Shown: positions 35,185 to 43,300 of the stretch, one piece after another
How the letters are laid out: each line of letters opens with the position of its first letter
How positions within the stretch are numbered: the stretch's first letter is position 1
DNA from: Actinomycetota bacterium
GTDB lineage: Bacteria; Actinomycetota; Geothermincolia; Fen-727; Anoxymicrobiaceae
Direction: 5' to 3'
NCBI GenBank assembly: GCA_018896525.1
Contig: JAHIMR010000038.1
Span: forward strand, 17,755-81,754
Length of the DNA: 64,000 nt
Position numbers and translations under genes: made by a program
The notes under the pieces: model-generated
Seen by the model: only the letters and a program-made list of their open reading frames with translations
What the model was told of the DNA's origin: nothing
The model's database searches: none

Positions 35185-35346
35185 GTGCCTCGTTCCATAA
35201 ACACGGTTAAGCACCGAGAGCGTCGAAGCGCCGCTCCGGCAAGGCGCACGACTGAGTTGTACTCTTGGAGTACTTCGAGGGAGCGGAACGCAGCCGGAGT
35301 GGATGCAGCGGCGTTCGAATGCCAGCGTGTTTATGGAGCGGGGTGC
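35185..35346 (+). ncRNA. Candidate structured RNA / palindrome-ended repeat, copy B
   Basis: The 5' end GTGCCTCGTTCCATAAACACG pairs with the 3' end CGTGTTTATGGAGCGGGGTGC to form a ~21-bp closing stem. Compared with copy A, two base pairs in the stem changed on both sides (G-C to A-T and T-A to C-G). The remaining mismatches are G-U only when read on the plus strand. Inside are GTCG-AA-GCGCC/GGCGC-A-CGAC, GTACTC/GAGTAC and GAACGC/GCGTTC hairpins. A TATACT promoter ends just before it, and hxlA-like coding starts 35 nt after it, so it may be a leader RNA or a separate small RNA. Alternative: a miniature transposon-like repeat. Confidence 0.55.
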
Positions 35347-35381
35347 TTGGCTCCACTTTGCAGAAGGACAGGTGAGTTGGA

Positions 35382-36671
35382 TTGAAACAGATACTTCAGG
35401 TTGCCCTTGATTTCGTGGATCTGGAGCGCGCGGTGGATGTGTGCCGCGAGGCGCTCGAGGGAGGCGCGGACTGGATCGAGGTGGGGACGCCGCTCATCAA
35501 GAGCGAGGGCCTGAATGCCGTTCGGGTCATGCGCCGGGAGTTCCCCGATCGCAAGATAATTGCCGACATGAAGACGATAGACGCCGGAAGGACCGAGGTA
35601 GAGTGCGCCGCCAAGGCGGGCGCGAACATCATAGACGTCCTTGGAACGTCGTCAGACGAGACAATCGCGGAGTGCGTCGACGCGGCCCGTAATTACGGCG
35701 CCGAGATCGCGGTGGACATGATAGAGGTCGCTGACCCGGTGTCCCGCGCCCGGGCTGCCGAGGAGGCCGGCGCCGACTACATTGCGGTCCACACCGCCAT
35801 CGACGTCCAGATGGCCGGCGGCGACCCTTTCGACGTGCTGGAGCACGTTTGCGAGGCCGTTGATATTCCCGTTGCCTGCGCCGGGGGCATCAACTCCGAA
35901 ACCGCCGCCCAGGCGATCTCTCACGGTGCGGGTATTATCATCGTCGGGGGGGCCATCATCAAGTCATCCGACGCCCGTAAGGCCGCCGCCGAGATAAAGG
36001 AATCCATGGTATCGGGGGTTCCAAAGGCAACGCGGCTATACAGGCGCGTAGACGATAGCAGCATCCGGAATGCCCTGGAGATGGTCTCCACCGCGAATAT
36101 CTCCGACGCCATGCACCGGTCAGGAGATCTGTCGGGCCTTCGCCCGGTGTCACCGGGCACAAAGATGGTCGGGCCCGTGGTGACGGTGCGCACCTATCCC
36201 GGTGACTGGGCAAAGCCGGTCGAAGCGATAGACGTCGCCGGTGAGGGTGACGTCATAGTGATCGACGCCTGCGGCTCCGGCCCCGCGATGTGGGGAGAAC
36301 TGGCGACCCACTCTTCCAGGCAGCGGAAGCTCTCCGGCGTGGTGGCCGACGGCGCGGTACGGGACACACCGGAGATAAGGGAGATGGGCTTCCCGGTATG
36401 GACCCGGTTGATCATGCCGACCGCCGGTGAGCCGAAGGGCTTCGGTGAAATCAATGTGCCTATCAAGATAAGCGGAATAAGGATACACCCGGGGGACTGG
36501 GCGGTAGGCGACGATGACGGCGTGGTCATAATCCCCAAGGCCCGCGCCGCGGAGTTTGCCAACCGGGCGATGGACGTCCTCGAGAAAGAGAACCGCCTGC
36601 GCGGTGAGATCAACCGGGGCAGTACTCTCAGCCAGGTCGCTTACCTGGAGAAGTGGGAAAAGAAGAAGTAG
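35382..36671 (+). CDS. 3-hexulose-6-phosphate synthase fused to RraA-like domain
   Basis: A 429-residue fusion. Residues 1-210 are the orotidine-decarboxylase-superfamily HPS barrel: LQVALDFVDLERAV, IIADMKTIDAGRTEVECAAKAGA with the D-x-K-T-x-D catalytic motif, and PVACAGGINSETAAQAISHGA. Residues ~225-420 are an RraA/demethylmenaquinone-methyltransferase-like fold: ANISDAMHRSGDLSGLRPV and GVVADGAVRDTPEI with the R-D of aldolase-type RraA proteins. Such fusions are known mainly in archaea, where HPS makes or consumes hexulose 6-phosphate, linking pentoses and formaldehyde. Start TTG at 35382 with GGTGAG upstream. Usual partner isomerase (PHI) is not in the window. Confidence 0.9.
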   Translation: MKQILQVALDFVDLERAVDVCREALEGGADWIEVGTPLIKSEGLNAVRVMRREFPDRKIIADMKTIDAGRTEVECAAKAGANIIDVLGTSSDETIAECVDAARNYGAEIAVDMIEVADPVSRARAAEEAGADYIAVHTAIDVQMAGGDPFDVLEHVCEAVDIPVACAGGINSETAAQAISHGAGIIIVGGAIIKSSDARKAAAEIKESMVSGVPKATRLYRRVDDSSIRNALEMVSTANISDAMHRSGDLSGLRPVSPGTKMVGPVVTVRTYPGDWAKPVEAIDVAGEGDVIVIDACGSGPAMWGELATHSSRQRKLSGVVADGAVRDTPEIREMGFPVWTRLIMPTAGEPKGFGEINVPIKISGIRIHPGDWAVGDDDGVVIIPKARAAEFANRAMDVLEKENRLRGEINRGSTLSQVAYLEKWEKKK

Positions 36672-36687
36672 TGAAGACTTGGCGAAC

Positions 36688-37902
36688 ATGACAGAGAATC
36701 ACTCCTACGGCAGGCCTGTGACCTTTCTTGAGGGAATCCTCAACGTGATGGACGTGGTAGCGCGAAGGATCGTTGATTTCATACCGCTGGGTATAGGCGT
36801 CCGCAACGCGGTAAGGTCCACCGGCGGCGGCCTCATCGGGTGGGAACAGACCCGCGAGGTCGCGGTGGCGACACTGAGGCTCCAGCAGGACACGCCGGAT
36901 CCGATCGCCCCCGAGATGATCGAGCAGTACCAGGTCATGCTGAAGAACGCCGGGCGGCTGGTCGCCGAGTACACGGGCCTGGAGGTGTCCGGCCTCCCCG
37001 ACAGGGTGATGGTCTTCAGCCAGGAGGATTGGATCGACGCCAACATCGTGTCTTTCCGCTTCCTGTTCGACCCCATATCCGACAAGTACGTGAATGCGAT
37101 GAAGGAGGCCGAGCTGGGTCAGCCCGGCCGTTCGCCAAACCCCAGGGCCCAACGTATCGCCCACGCGATGCTGACGGTCCAGGTGGGGATCATCATGGGG
37201 TACATGGCCCGGAACGTTCTCGGCCAGTTCGACCTGTCACTCCCGGAGCCGGATGAAGGTGGAAAGCTCTACGTGGTTGAGGCGAATCTACGACGGATCG
37301 ACACGGATCTCGGCCTCCATCCCCGGGAGTTCCGCCAGTGGATAACGCTCCACGAGGTCACCCACTCCTTCGAGTTTCACTGCAACGACTGGTTAAGAGC
37401 GTATATCGCCTCCACCATGCAGGAGTACCTGGACACGATCGACTGGCGCGGGCTTTCCCGGCCCGGATTCCTGGGCAAGATAAGGGAGAACAATATACGA
37501 AAAGACGACGCCCTCAAGGCCGGGGGACTGCTCGCCCTTATAGCCACCCCGGAGCAAAGGGATATCCTGCGCCGCATGCAGGCCGTCATGTCCGTGCTGG
37601 AAGGATACTCCAATCACGTCATGGACCAGGTTGGAAAAGACCTCCTGGCGACGTACGACTCCATGAAGGAACGGTTCGAGCGCCGGAAAGAACACCGGAG
37701 CGGTGCGGAGAAGCTTTTCCGGCGGCTCATAGGCATCGAACTGAAGCTACAGCAGTATAAGATCGGCCAGGCGTTCGTGGACGAGGTCGTCCGGCAAGAG
37801 GGCCTCGCTTTTCTGAACCGGGTCTGGGAAAGCCCCGACATGATGCCCTCTCTCGACGAAGTCATGAAACCGTCCCTGTGGATCGAACGGATGTCCGTGT
37901 AA
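36688..37902 (+). CDS. Zinc-dependent metalloprotease, DUF2342 / F420-associated family
   Basis: Starts at ATG 36688 (404 residues); TTG at 36679 is an alternative, and longer frames overlap the previous gene. The family motif HEVTHSFEFHC (about residues 223-233) contains the HExxH zinc site. Other family blocks are the early RRIVDFIPLGIGVRNAV, the YTGLEVSGLPDRVMVFSQEDW segment and the late EGYSNHVMDQVG (about 305) with a Glu that could be the third zinc ligand. The family is largely actinobacterial and is often listed as associated with coenzyme F420 genes; its substrate is unknown. It follows the HPS-RraA gene by 16 nt. Confidence 0.88.
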   Translation: MTENHSYGRPVTFLEGILNVMDVVARRIVDFIPLGIGVRNAVRSTGGGLIGWEQTREVAVATLRLQQDTPDPIAPEMIEQYQVMLKNAGRLVAEYTGLEVSGLPDRVMVFSQEDWIDANIVSFRFLFDPISDKYVNAMKEAELGQPGRSPNPRAQRIAHAMLTVQVGIIMGYMARNVLGQFDLSLPEPDEGGKLYVVEANLRRIDTDLGLHPREFRQWITLHEVTHSFEFHCNDWLRAYIASTMQEYLDTIDWRGLSRPGFLGKIRENNIRKDDALKAGGLLALIATPEQRDILRRMQAVMSVLEGYSNHVMDQVGKDLLATYDSMKERFERRKEHRSGAEKLFRRLIGIELKLQQYKIGQAFVDEVVRQEGLAFLNRVWESPDMMPSLDEVMKPSLWIERMSV

Positions 37903-37957
37903 CACGCCCTCGGGCCGTTGCATAGTGGGGTGTGTCTCCCTTGTAGTACGTCTTTTT

Positions 37958-38290
37958 TGCGCCAATGGTGCCAGGCACCATTGGCGCATTTTGTGGTTTT
38001 TGTTTATTAGGGAGGGAGGGGTCTCGCCCTGGGGCTGTTGCATAGTGGGGTGTTTCTCCCTTGTAGCGCCGGGGGAGAGGTCCCGCCCCTGGGCATATGC
38101 ATTGCGGGGCGTGGGTTCAAGCAGAGTTTTGAACGTCACATGCCTTGGCGTACCTTGTCTGACCGCCGCTTGTGTGACGCGTGGGGTCAGGCCTTCTGGC
38201 CATCAGTTCATTTTCTGACATCGCTATAAGGCCTTACCCCACTAGTTGGCCATCCTACCCCACTGGTTGGCCATCTTTCCCCACCAGGTG
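37958..38290 (+). repeat. Composite intergenic repeat, copy 2
   Basis: The 389-bp gap between convergent genes contains no gene. It begins with a 31-bp palindrome (37958-37988, perfect 15-bp arms around one A). The same ordered words as the reverse complement of 17230-17626 follow. It finishes with three tandem ~20-bp units (TACCCCACTAGTTGGCCATC, CTACCCCACTGGTTGGCCAT, TTCCCCACCAGGTGGC). Within it, CTCCCTTGTAG and GCATAGTGGGG are repeated (37924-37946 and 38040-38064), showing an internal duplication different from that of copy 1. Confidence 0.75.
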
Positions 38291-38291
38291 G

Positions 38292-38732
38292 CTATTTATT
38301 ACGCTCAATGGCGTTTTTATAACCTTCAAGCGCGAAGCAGATTGCCCGGTCGAAGTACAGGACTACCTTGTTGTTCAACTCCAGCGCCCTGTAGACCTCC
38401 AGGTTCGTGGTCATGATCCCCTGCTCCAGCAGGTGCAGCCAGAGGTAGCGCTTGATCAGCACCAGGACCATCACCACCTCTTCCATCCGAAAACCCTTAT
38501 TGTACAGGGACTCCCCGAACACCTCGTATGTGTACTTGACATCCTTGTCGCTGGACGGCGTCAGCCAGTAACCAAGTTTTCTGTAGATGTTGGTCGCCAT
38601 CTCCAGGCCCTCTTCCTCGGAGATGTTCTTGAAGCCGGGCGTGTACTGCGAACCCTTGACGTCCCGGTACCACGTCTTGGCAATCGCTTCGGCCCGGCTC
38701 TCGATTATCGCGACAAGCTGTTCCTCGAGCAT
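38292..38732 (-). CDS. RsbRD N-terminal-like regulatory domain protein
   Basis: A 146-residue all-helical protein that resembles the RsbRD_N globin-like sensor domain: LVAIIESRAEAIAKTWYRDV at the start, then MATNIYRKLGYWL, then EVVMVLVLIKRYLWLHLLEQ, then a final DRAICFALEGYKNA helix. In other proteins this domain precedes STAS or histidine kinase modules; here it stands alone. It may sense a ligand or interact with an unlinked signalling protein. It is at the end of the cofactor gene block and its stop abuts the composite repeat. Confidence 0.68.
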   Translation of the reverse strand: MLEEQLVAIIESRAEAIAKTWYRDVKGSQYTPGFKNISEEEGLEMATNIYRKLGYWLTPSSDKDVKYTYEVFGESLYNKGFRMEEVVMVLVLIKRYLWLHLLEQGIMTTNLEVYRALELNNKVVLYFDRAICFALEGYKNAIERNK

Positions 38733-38794
38733 TACTCCCCCGTGCTATCCTCGTACCATTACATTCAGATTATCGGCCAGCGGGTGCCTGTCAG

Positions 38795-39316
38795 TCAATC
38801 GCCCGGCCGCTCGACGGCACACTCGGAGACGTCACCGGCGGCGACCTCCAGCGCGTGGGGCACGGCGGCCATTACTGCTTCGAGGCACTCGCGAGCACCC
38901 TTTGGGCTCCCCGGGAGGTTTATTATGAGGGTCCGCCCCTTCAAGCCGCAGACCGCCCTGGATATCATCGCGTGCGGGGTAACCTTGAGACTCTCCGCCC
39001 TCATCGCCTCGGCCATGCCCGGCACCTCGCGGTCAATGACCTCCATCGTCGCCTCCGGCGTCACGTCTCTCGGCGAAACCCCGGTGCCGCCCGTCGTGAC
39101 CACCAGGTTGAATCCCTCCTCGCAAAGGTCGCGGAGAAGTTGCTTCAGTTCCGCGCGTTCGTCGGCCACTATCACAACCCGCGGCACATCAATGCCGGCA
39201 TCCTCCAGAATCTCGCGCAGCGCCGGCCCGCTCTCATCCTCCCTCTCCCCGACCGACCCCCTGTCGGACACGGTCACGACCGCGGCGGTGTACTTCACCT
39301 TCGTACCGTCGGGCAT
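38795..39316 (-). CDS. Molybdenum cofactor protein, MogA/MoaB type
   Basis: The ATG at 39316 has GGAGGG upstream and starts MPDGTKVKYTAAVVTVSDRG, as in the family; a longer frame to 39499 runs through a repeat and is not likely. The 173-residue product is a molybdopterin adenylyltransferase-type protein. Motifs: TVSDRGSVGEREDESGPAL, VVTTGGTGVSPRDVTPEA (about 74-91), and INLPGSPKGARECLEAV (about 138). It would adenylylate molybdopterin before metal insertion by MoeA. Downstream of MOSC and separated from it by a degenerate hairpin repeat. Confidence 0.92.
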   Translation of the reverse strand: MPDGTKVKYTAAVVTVSDRGSVGEREDESGPALREILEDAGIDVPRVVIVADERAELKQLLRDLCEEGFNLVVTTGGTGVSPRDVTPEATMEVIDREVPGMAEAMRAESLKVTPHAMISRAVCGLKGRTLIINLPGSPKGARECLEAVMAAVPHALEVAAGDVSECAVERPGD

Positions 39317-39330
39317 CTCAATCCCTCCAC

Positions 39331-39405
39331 CTTCTTGCGTTTGGTGCCTGTCACCGTTGTTGCGTTTTGCACCGATGGTGCCTGGCACCTCTGCGTCATT
39401 TTGGT
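39331..39405. repeat. Degenerate GGTGCC hairpin repeat between mogA-like and MOSC genes
   Basis: Two worn copies of the dispersed palindrome are side by side: TTGCGTTTGGTGCC-TGTCACC-GTTGTTGCG (39335-39364) and GCACCGATGGTGCC-TGGCACCTCTGCGTCATTTT (39369-39403). The second still has GGTGCC/GGCACC pairing and the TGCGTCATTTT end found at 17616 and 44684. Confidence 0.55.
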
Positions 39406-39852
39406 TCAGTCGTGCCTGATTACCTTGATTTCGTCGCCTCTGGCTATCTCCCCGCCCTCCAGCACGCGGGCGAAGACCCCTTCGCCGGGCATAACGCATT
39501 CACCAACCTTGTAGTAGATCGCGCAAGGCTTACTGCATTCCTTCCCCACCTGGGTCACCTCCAGTACGACCGTCTCTCCAACCCCGAGCCGTTTCCCAAC
39601 CGGCAAAGACGCCAGGTCGATGCCCCTGGTGGTCATGTTCTCCCCGAAGGCGCCCGGGCCCACCTCGAGCCCTTTCACCCTCATCCTGTCGATGCTTTCC
39701 TCCGCCAGGAGGCTGACCTGCCGGTGCCAATCTCCCCCGTGCGCGTCCCCCTCCAGCCCGAACCCGGCAACCACCTTTCTCCGGCCGACATCGTGCTTGG
39801 ATTCGCCGGTGTCCTCTGAAACGTTGACCGATATCACCTGTCCGTTCCCCAC
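39406..39852 (-). CDS. MOSC domain protein
   Basis: A 148-residue stand-alone MOSC (molybdenum cofactor sulfurase C-terminal) domain. Visible blocks: GFGLEGDAHGGDWHRQVSLL, GPGAFGENMTTRGIDL and GKECSKPCAIYYKVGECVMP. The Cys in GKECSKPC matches the conserved sulfur-carrying cysteine. Such proteins bind or sulfurate molybdenum cofactor. It sits between moaC and the mogA-like gene, 3 nt from moaC, consistent with a cofactor role. Confidence 0.9.
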   Translation of the reverse strand: MGNGQVISVNVSEDTGESKHDVGRRKVVAGFGLEGDAHGGDWHRQVSLLAEESIDRMRVKGLEVGPGAFGENMTTRGIDLASLPVGKRLGVGETVVLEVTQVGKECSKPCAIYYKVGECVMPGEGVFARVLEGGEIARGDEIKVIRHD

Positions 39853-39855
39853 TGC

Positions 39856-40356
39856 TCACCCCTCCCTGTTCCAGGTCCCGGACTTACCCCCGGACTTGTA
39901 GACAAGCCGGAGTGACGTTATCTCCACCCCGCGCTCGACCGCCTTGCACATGTCGTAGATGGTCAACGCCGCTATACCTGCCGCCACCAGCGCCTCCATC
40001 TCCACCCCGGTCCTGTCAGTGGCCCGGGCCAGCGCATCGACCCTTACCCGCGACGGGCCCTCGTCAATGTGGAAATCGACTTCCACCGAGTCCAGGCGGA
40101 TCGGGTGGCACAGCGGTATCAGCTCCGCGGTCCTCTTCGCGGCATTGATCCCCGCGATGCGTGCGGTGGCGAAGACATCACCCTTGGGGAGCGACCCTGA
40201 GGTGATGAGCTCAAACGTTTCGGAACTCATCGACACCCACGCTTCCGCCCGGGCCTTCCGCGCGGTCACCTCCTTCTCTCCCACGTCCACCATCCTCGCC
40301 GCGCCCGACTCGTCCAGGTGGGACAGTGAATCGGGTCCGTTCCTCTCTTCAGGCAT
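39856..40356 (-). CDS. moaC: Cyclic pyranopterin monophosphate synthase
   Basis: A 166-residue MoaC. With MoaA it turns GTP into cyclic pyranopterin monophosphate, the first step of molybdopterin synthesis. Motifs: [20 protein letters not shown] near the N-terminus, [36 protein letters not shown] (about 81-97) with the conserved His, and [25 protein letters not shown] (about 118-142). Standard length. It lies 5 nt below moaA. Confidence 0.96.
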   Translation of the reverse strand: MPEERNGPDSLSHLDESGAARMVDVGEKEVTARKARAEAWVSMSSETFELITSGSLPKGDVFATARIAGINAAKRTAELIPLCHPIRLDSVEVDFHIDEGPSRVRVDALARATDRTGVEMEALVAAGIAALTIYDMCKAVERGVEITSLRLVYKSGGKSGTWNREG

Positions 40357-40361
40357 CTCCC

Positions 40362-41369
40362 TTACCCCCCTATCCTGGACATATGGTCACCGGCCCGCAT
40401 CCGGGTACCGCTCTTCGGCTTATTGCCGCCTTCCCTGGCCTTGCGCTCGAGCTCCTCGTCTATTATCTCACGGAGCCGGCCGGCGTTGGCCCCGGCCCTT
40501 ATCTCCCGCTTCACGTCTACGCCGTTTCGGTCAAACAGGCACGTCAGCATCCGTCCGTCGGCGGATATCCGGAGCCGGTTGCACGACGAGCAGAAGTGGA
40601 AGGAAACCGGTGATATGAAGCCGATAGTCCCCGCCGCTCCCGGGAACGTGAAGCAGCTCGCGGTGCTGGCGGGGCCCCAACCCTCGGGGGCTTCGCCTTC
40701 CTCCAGTCGCACGACCTCCTCCAGCCGGCTCTTGATCTCCTCCCCCGGGATGAACCACCTTCCGGGTTCGTTGAAGTAAGGCATGTACTCTATGAATCGG
40801 ACGTGCACCGGCAGTTCCCGCGTCAGGTCGGCGAACGGCCCGGGGTCGTCGTTCACCCCTCTGAGCGTCACCACGTTTACCTTTACCGGCCCGAGGCCTG
40901 CGTCTATCGCAGCGCGGAGCCCGGCAAGCGCGCCGGCAAGGCCCCCCACCCTGGTTATGGCCCGATACCGCTCCGGGTCCAGTGAATCGATGCTGACGTT
41001 GACCCGACTCAAGCCGGCCTCCTTGAGGTCGCCGGCGTAGCGGGCCAGCAGCAGGCCGTTAGTTGTCAGGGAAACCTTCAGCCCGGGGTCTATCGACGTA
41101 AGCATCCGCACGAACTCTACCGCCCCCTTACGCACCAGCGGTTCGCCCCCGGTCACCCTCACCCTGCCGATTCCGGACGAGACCGCCGCCCGGGTGAAGA
41201 GTTCCAGCTCCTCGTAGGTCATTATCTCCCGGTGCGACAGGCAGGAGACCCCATCCGCGGGCATGCAGTAGATACAGCGAAGGTTGCACCTGTCGGTTAT
41301 TGATATGCGAAGGTAATCCACGACCGGACCACCGGCCGCCTCGAACCCCTGCTTCACGCCTGTCGTCAT
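40362..41369 (-). CDS. moaA: GTP 3',8-cyclase
   Basis: A 335-residue radical-SAM enzyme acting on GTP. The N-terminal [4Fe-4S] site is [14 protein letters not shown] (C-x3-C-x2-C, about residues 26-39), with GGEPLVRKG for SAM binding. The C-terminal second cluster uses the cysteines in [11 protein letters not shown] and LTCLF (about 258-276). The usual C-terminal Gly-Gly is present (SRIGG). The start overlaps the MoeA-fusion stop by 4 nt, placing it in the moeA-moeA-moaA-moaC transcript. Confidence 0.95.
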   Translation of the reverse strand: MTTGVKQGFEAAGGPVVDYLRISITDRCNLRCIYCMPADGVSCLSHREIMTYEELELFTRAAVSSGIGRVRVTGGEPLVRKGAVEFVRMLTSIDPGLKVSLTTNGLLLARYAGDLKEAGLSRVNVSIDSLDPERYRAITRVGGLAGALAGLRAAIDAGLGPVKVNVVTLRGVNDDPGPFADLTRELPVHVRFIEYMPYFNEPGRWFIPGEEIKSRLEEVVRLEEGEAPEGWGPASTASCFTFPGAAGTIGFISPVSFHFCSSCNRLRISADGRMLTCLFDRNGVDVKREIRAGANAGRLREIIDEELERKAREGGNKPKSGTRMRAGDHMSRIGG

Positions 41370-43300
41370 CGGCTTCCCTCGAGTGATATAATCCGGCCCG
41401 CCTCCCCCAGGTCGTACCCGCCCAGCGCCTCCACCTCACCGCGGTACTCCGTATCGGACAGCACCCTCACCAGCGTCCTGTGTCCCGGCGAACCCTCGAA
41501 TGACCGGAGGACCAGGAGGTCGTAGCGCTCGCGCCCCAGAGGCATGAACTCGAGGCCGAGGGCGCGCGCCGCCGCCAATACCCCCAGGCCGGTGTTGGCG
41601 GTTCCGCCCGACACCGCTGCCGCGACCGCTGTGTGAGTGAACATCTCCCGCTCGTAGCCCCTTACATCGGACGGGCTTATCCCCGCTTTCCCCAGTTCGT
41701 GGTCCAGTAGCAACCTTGTGCCCGACCCTTTCTGCCTGTTGGCGAACAGTACATCCTCTCGCGCCAGGTCCTCCACCCCCTTTATCCCCTTGGGGTTCCC
41801 CGGCAACACCATGAGCCCCTGCTCACGCCAGGCAAGGTGGACGAGCGACACCTCGTCCACGGAGCAACGGCGCAGCACGTAGGAAACGTTATACTCCCCT
41901 GTCTCGGGGTCGAGAAGGTGGATTCCCGCCAGGTGCGCCTGCCCCTGCTTCACCGCCATGATACCGCCCATGCTCCCCACGTTCGCCGATGCCAGGCTCA
42001 GGCGAGGGTCCTCCCGCCTGAGACGGTTTGCCAGCAGGTCCAGCGATATATCGTGGCTGCCAATCGCCAGTATCGTCCCCTCGAGGTTGATATCCCGACC
42101 GTGAAGCAGTACCTCCACCTCCCGCCACCTGGCTACACCCTCCTCGGAAGCAGGTACCCTGATGGCGCCATCCGCCCGCACCAGCGACATCGAAACCCCG
42201 GACCCCCGTGGCAGGGGCACCGCCACGACCTCGCCACCAACCCGTCCGACCTTCACCTGTACGAACTCATCGAAGCCGGGGGTGGAGAAAACCTTCCTGG
42301 CCAGTCGCGCCTCGAGCGTCGCCGACCGGCCGGTTGGGAGGCCCAGCATCGCCTCTATCAGCGGCTTCATGAACTCCTGGGCGCCACGGTAGTTGGCTAC
42401 CGGGAACCCGGGCAGGCCGATCACCGGCTTTCCCCGGGCCACACCGAGCACCACCGGCTTTCCCGGCCTCATGGCTACGCCGTGCACCGCCACCTTCCCC
42501 AGCGACTCGATGGTGGACCTCGTATAATCCTCCCTTCCCGCGGAGGTGCCCGCGTTGATGACGACCACGTCCGCCGCTTCCAGCGCCTTCTCGAACACCT
42601 CGAGGATTACGTCGGGGTCATCGGGGATGAGGTCCATCCTGTCCGCCCGGGCACCCAGCGACCGCGCCAGCGCGGCCAGCGTGAACGAGTTGCTCTCCAT
42701 CACCTTCCCGGCCCTGAGATCGTCCGGGTGCTCCACAAGTTCCGAACCGGTGGGGATTACAGCCACGAGTGGCTCCCCTCTTACCGGTACCTCAATGAAG
42801 CCGGCGTTCAGGAGCGCGCAGATATCCACAGGGCGTATCCGGTGTCCCGCCGGCAGCACAAGCTCGGTCTCGACGATGTCCTCGCCGAGGGGCCGGATGT
42901 TTTGCCACGGGAAGACGGGCTTTATTATCTCGAAGGCGCCTTCAGAGACCTCACTTAAGTCCTCCACCATTATCACCGCGTCGAATCCGGGGGGGAGCGG
43001 CTCTCCGGTGTCAATCCACTCCACCTCCCGCCCAACCGTGAGGCGCACCGGGTTGGTCTCGCTCGCGCCGTAGGTCGCACTCGCCCTGACCGCGACGCCG
43101 TCCATCGCCGACGAGTGGAAAGGCGGAGAGGAAACCCTGGCGAACAGCGGCTCGGACGTGACCCTGTCCGCCGCCTCCCCGGTGGCGGTTGTCCCGGCGT
43201 GAACCGGAAACTCTACGCCCTCCTCCCGGCACAGCGCCATCCACCGCTCCAAAGCCTCGGGAAGCGGTACGTTCTCCAGGTAGATGTTTCTTTTCATCAC
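41366..43300 (-). CDS. MoeA-type molybdopterin molybdenumtransferase fused to PBP-like domain
   Basis: A 644-residue fusion. Residues 1-400 are MoeA: SSAMDGVAVRASATYG (about 66), the LPAGHRIRPVDICALLNAG block (about 149), INAGTSAGREDYT (about 249) and VIGLPGFPVANY (about 293). Residues ~410-640 are a periplasmic-binding-protein-like domain: IGSHDISLDLLANRL, ASANVGSMGGIMAVKQGQAHLAGIHLLD and ANRQKGSGTRLLLD. This resembles ModE-/LysR-type substrate-binding folds without membrane signals. Such fusions occur with a plain MoeA next door, as here. The second domain may sense molybdate, tungstate or pterin. Confidence 0.92.
   Translation of the reverse strand: MMKRNIYLENVPLPEALERWMALCREEGVEFPVHAGTTATGEAADRVTSEPLFARVSSPPFHSSAMDGVAVRASATYGASETNPVRLTVGREVEWIDTGEPLPPGFDAVIMVEDLSEVSEGAFEIIKPVFPWQNIRPLGEDIVETELVLPAGHRIRPVDICALLNAGFIEVPVRGEPLVAVIPTGSELVEHPDDLRAGKVMESNSFTLAALARSLGARADRMDLIPDDPDVILEVFEKALEAADVVVINAGTSAGREDYTRSTIESLGKVAVHGVAMRPGKPVVLGVARGKPVIGLPGFPVANYRGAQEFMKPLIEAMLGLPTGRSATLEARLARKVFSTPGFDEFVQVKVGRVGGEVVAVPLPRGSGVSMSLVRADGAIRVPASEEGVARWREVEVLLHGRDINLEGTILAIGSHDISLDLLANRLRREDPRLSLASANVGSMGGIMAVKQGQAHLAGIHLLDPETGEYNVSYVLRRCSVDEVSLVHLAWREQGLMVLPGNPKGIKGVEDLAREDVLFANRQKGSGTRLLLDHELGKAGISPSDVRGYEREMFTHTAVAAAVSGGTANTGLGVLAAARALGLEFMPLGRERYDLLVLRSFEGSPGHRTLVRVLSDTEYRGEVEALGGYDLGEAGRIISLEGSR

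Noticed and set aside
35185-35346. Integron attC site, 6S RNA, SRP RNA or tmRNA
   Set aside because: A GTTAAGC word resembles an attC core but its partner is not in the right orientation. None of the conserved cores of 6S, SRP or tmRNA is present.
36556-36687. 44-residue N-terminal extension of the metallopeptidase
   Set aside because: It overlaps the end of the HPS-RraA gene out of frame and is Arg/Ser-rich; homology begins after the ATG at 36688.
37747-38139. Minus-strand open frame of 130 codons across the composite repeat
   Set aside because: It starts in repeat DNA and ends antisense to the metallopeptidase gene; no domain and no conserved product expected.
39317-39499. 61-residue N-terminal extension of the MogA/MoaB-type protein
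   Set aside because: It runs through a degenerate hairpin repeat and into the MOSC gene end; the ATG at 39316 has a good ribosome-binding site and gives the family's normal start.
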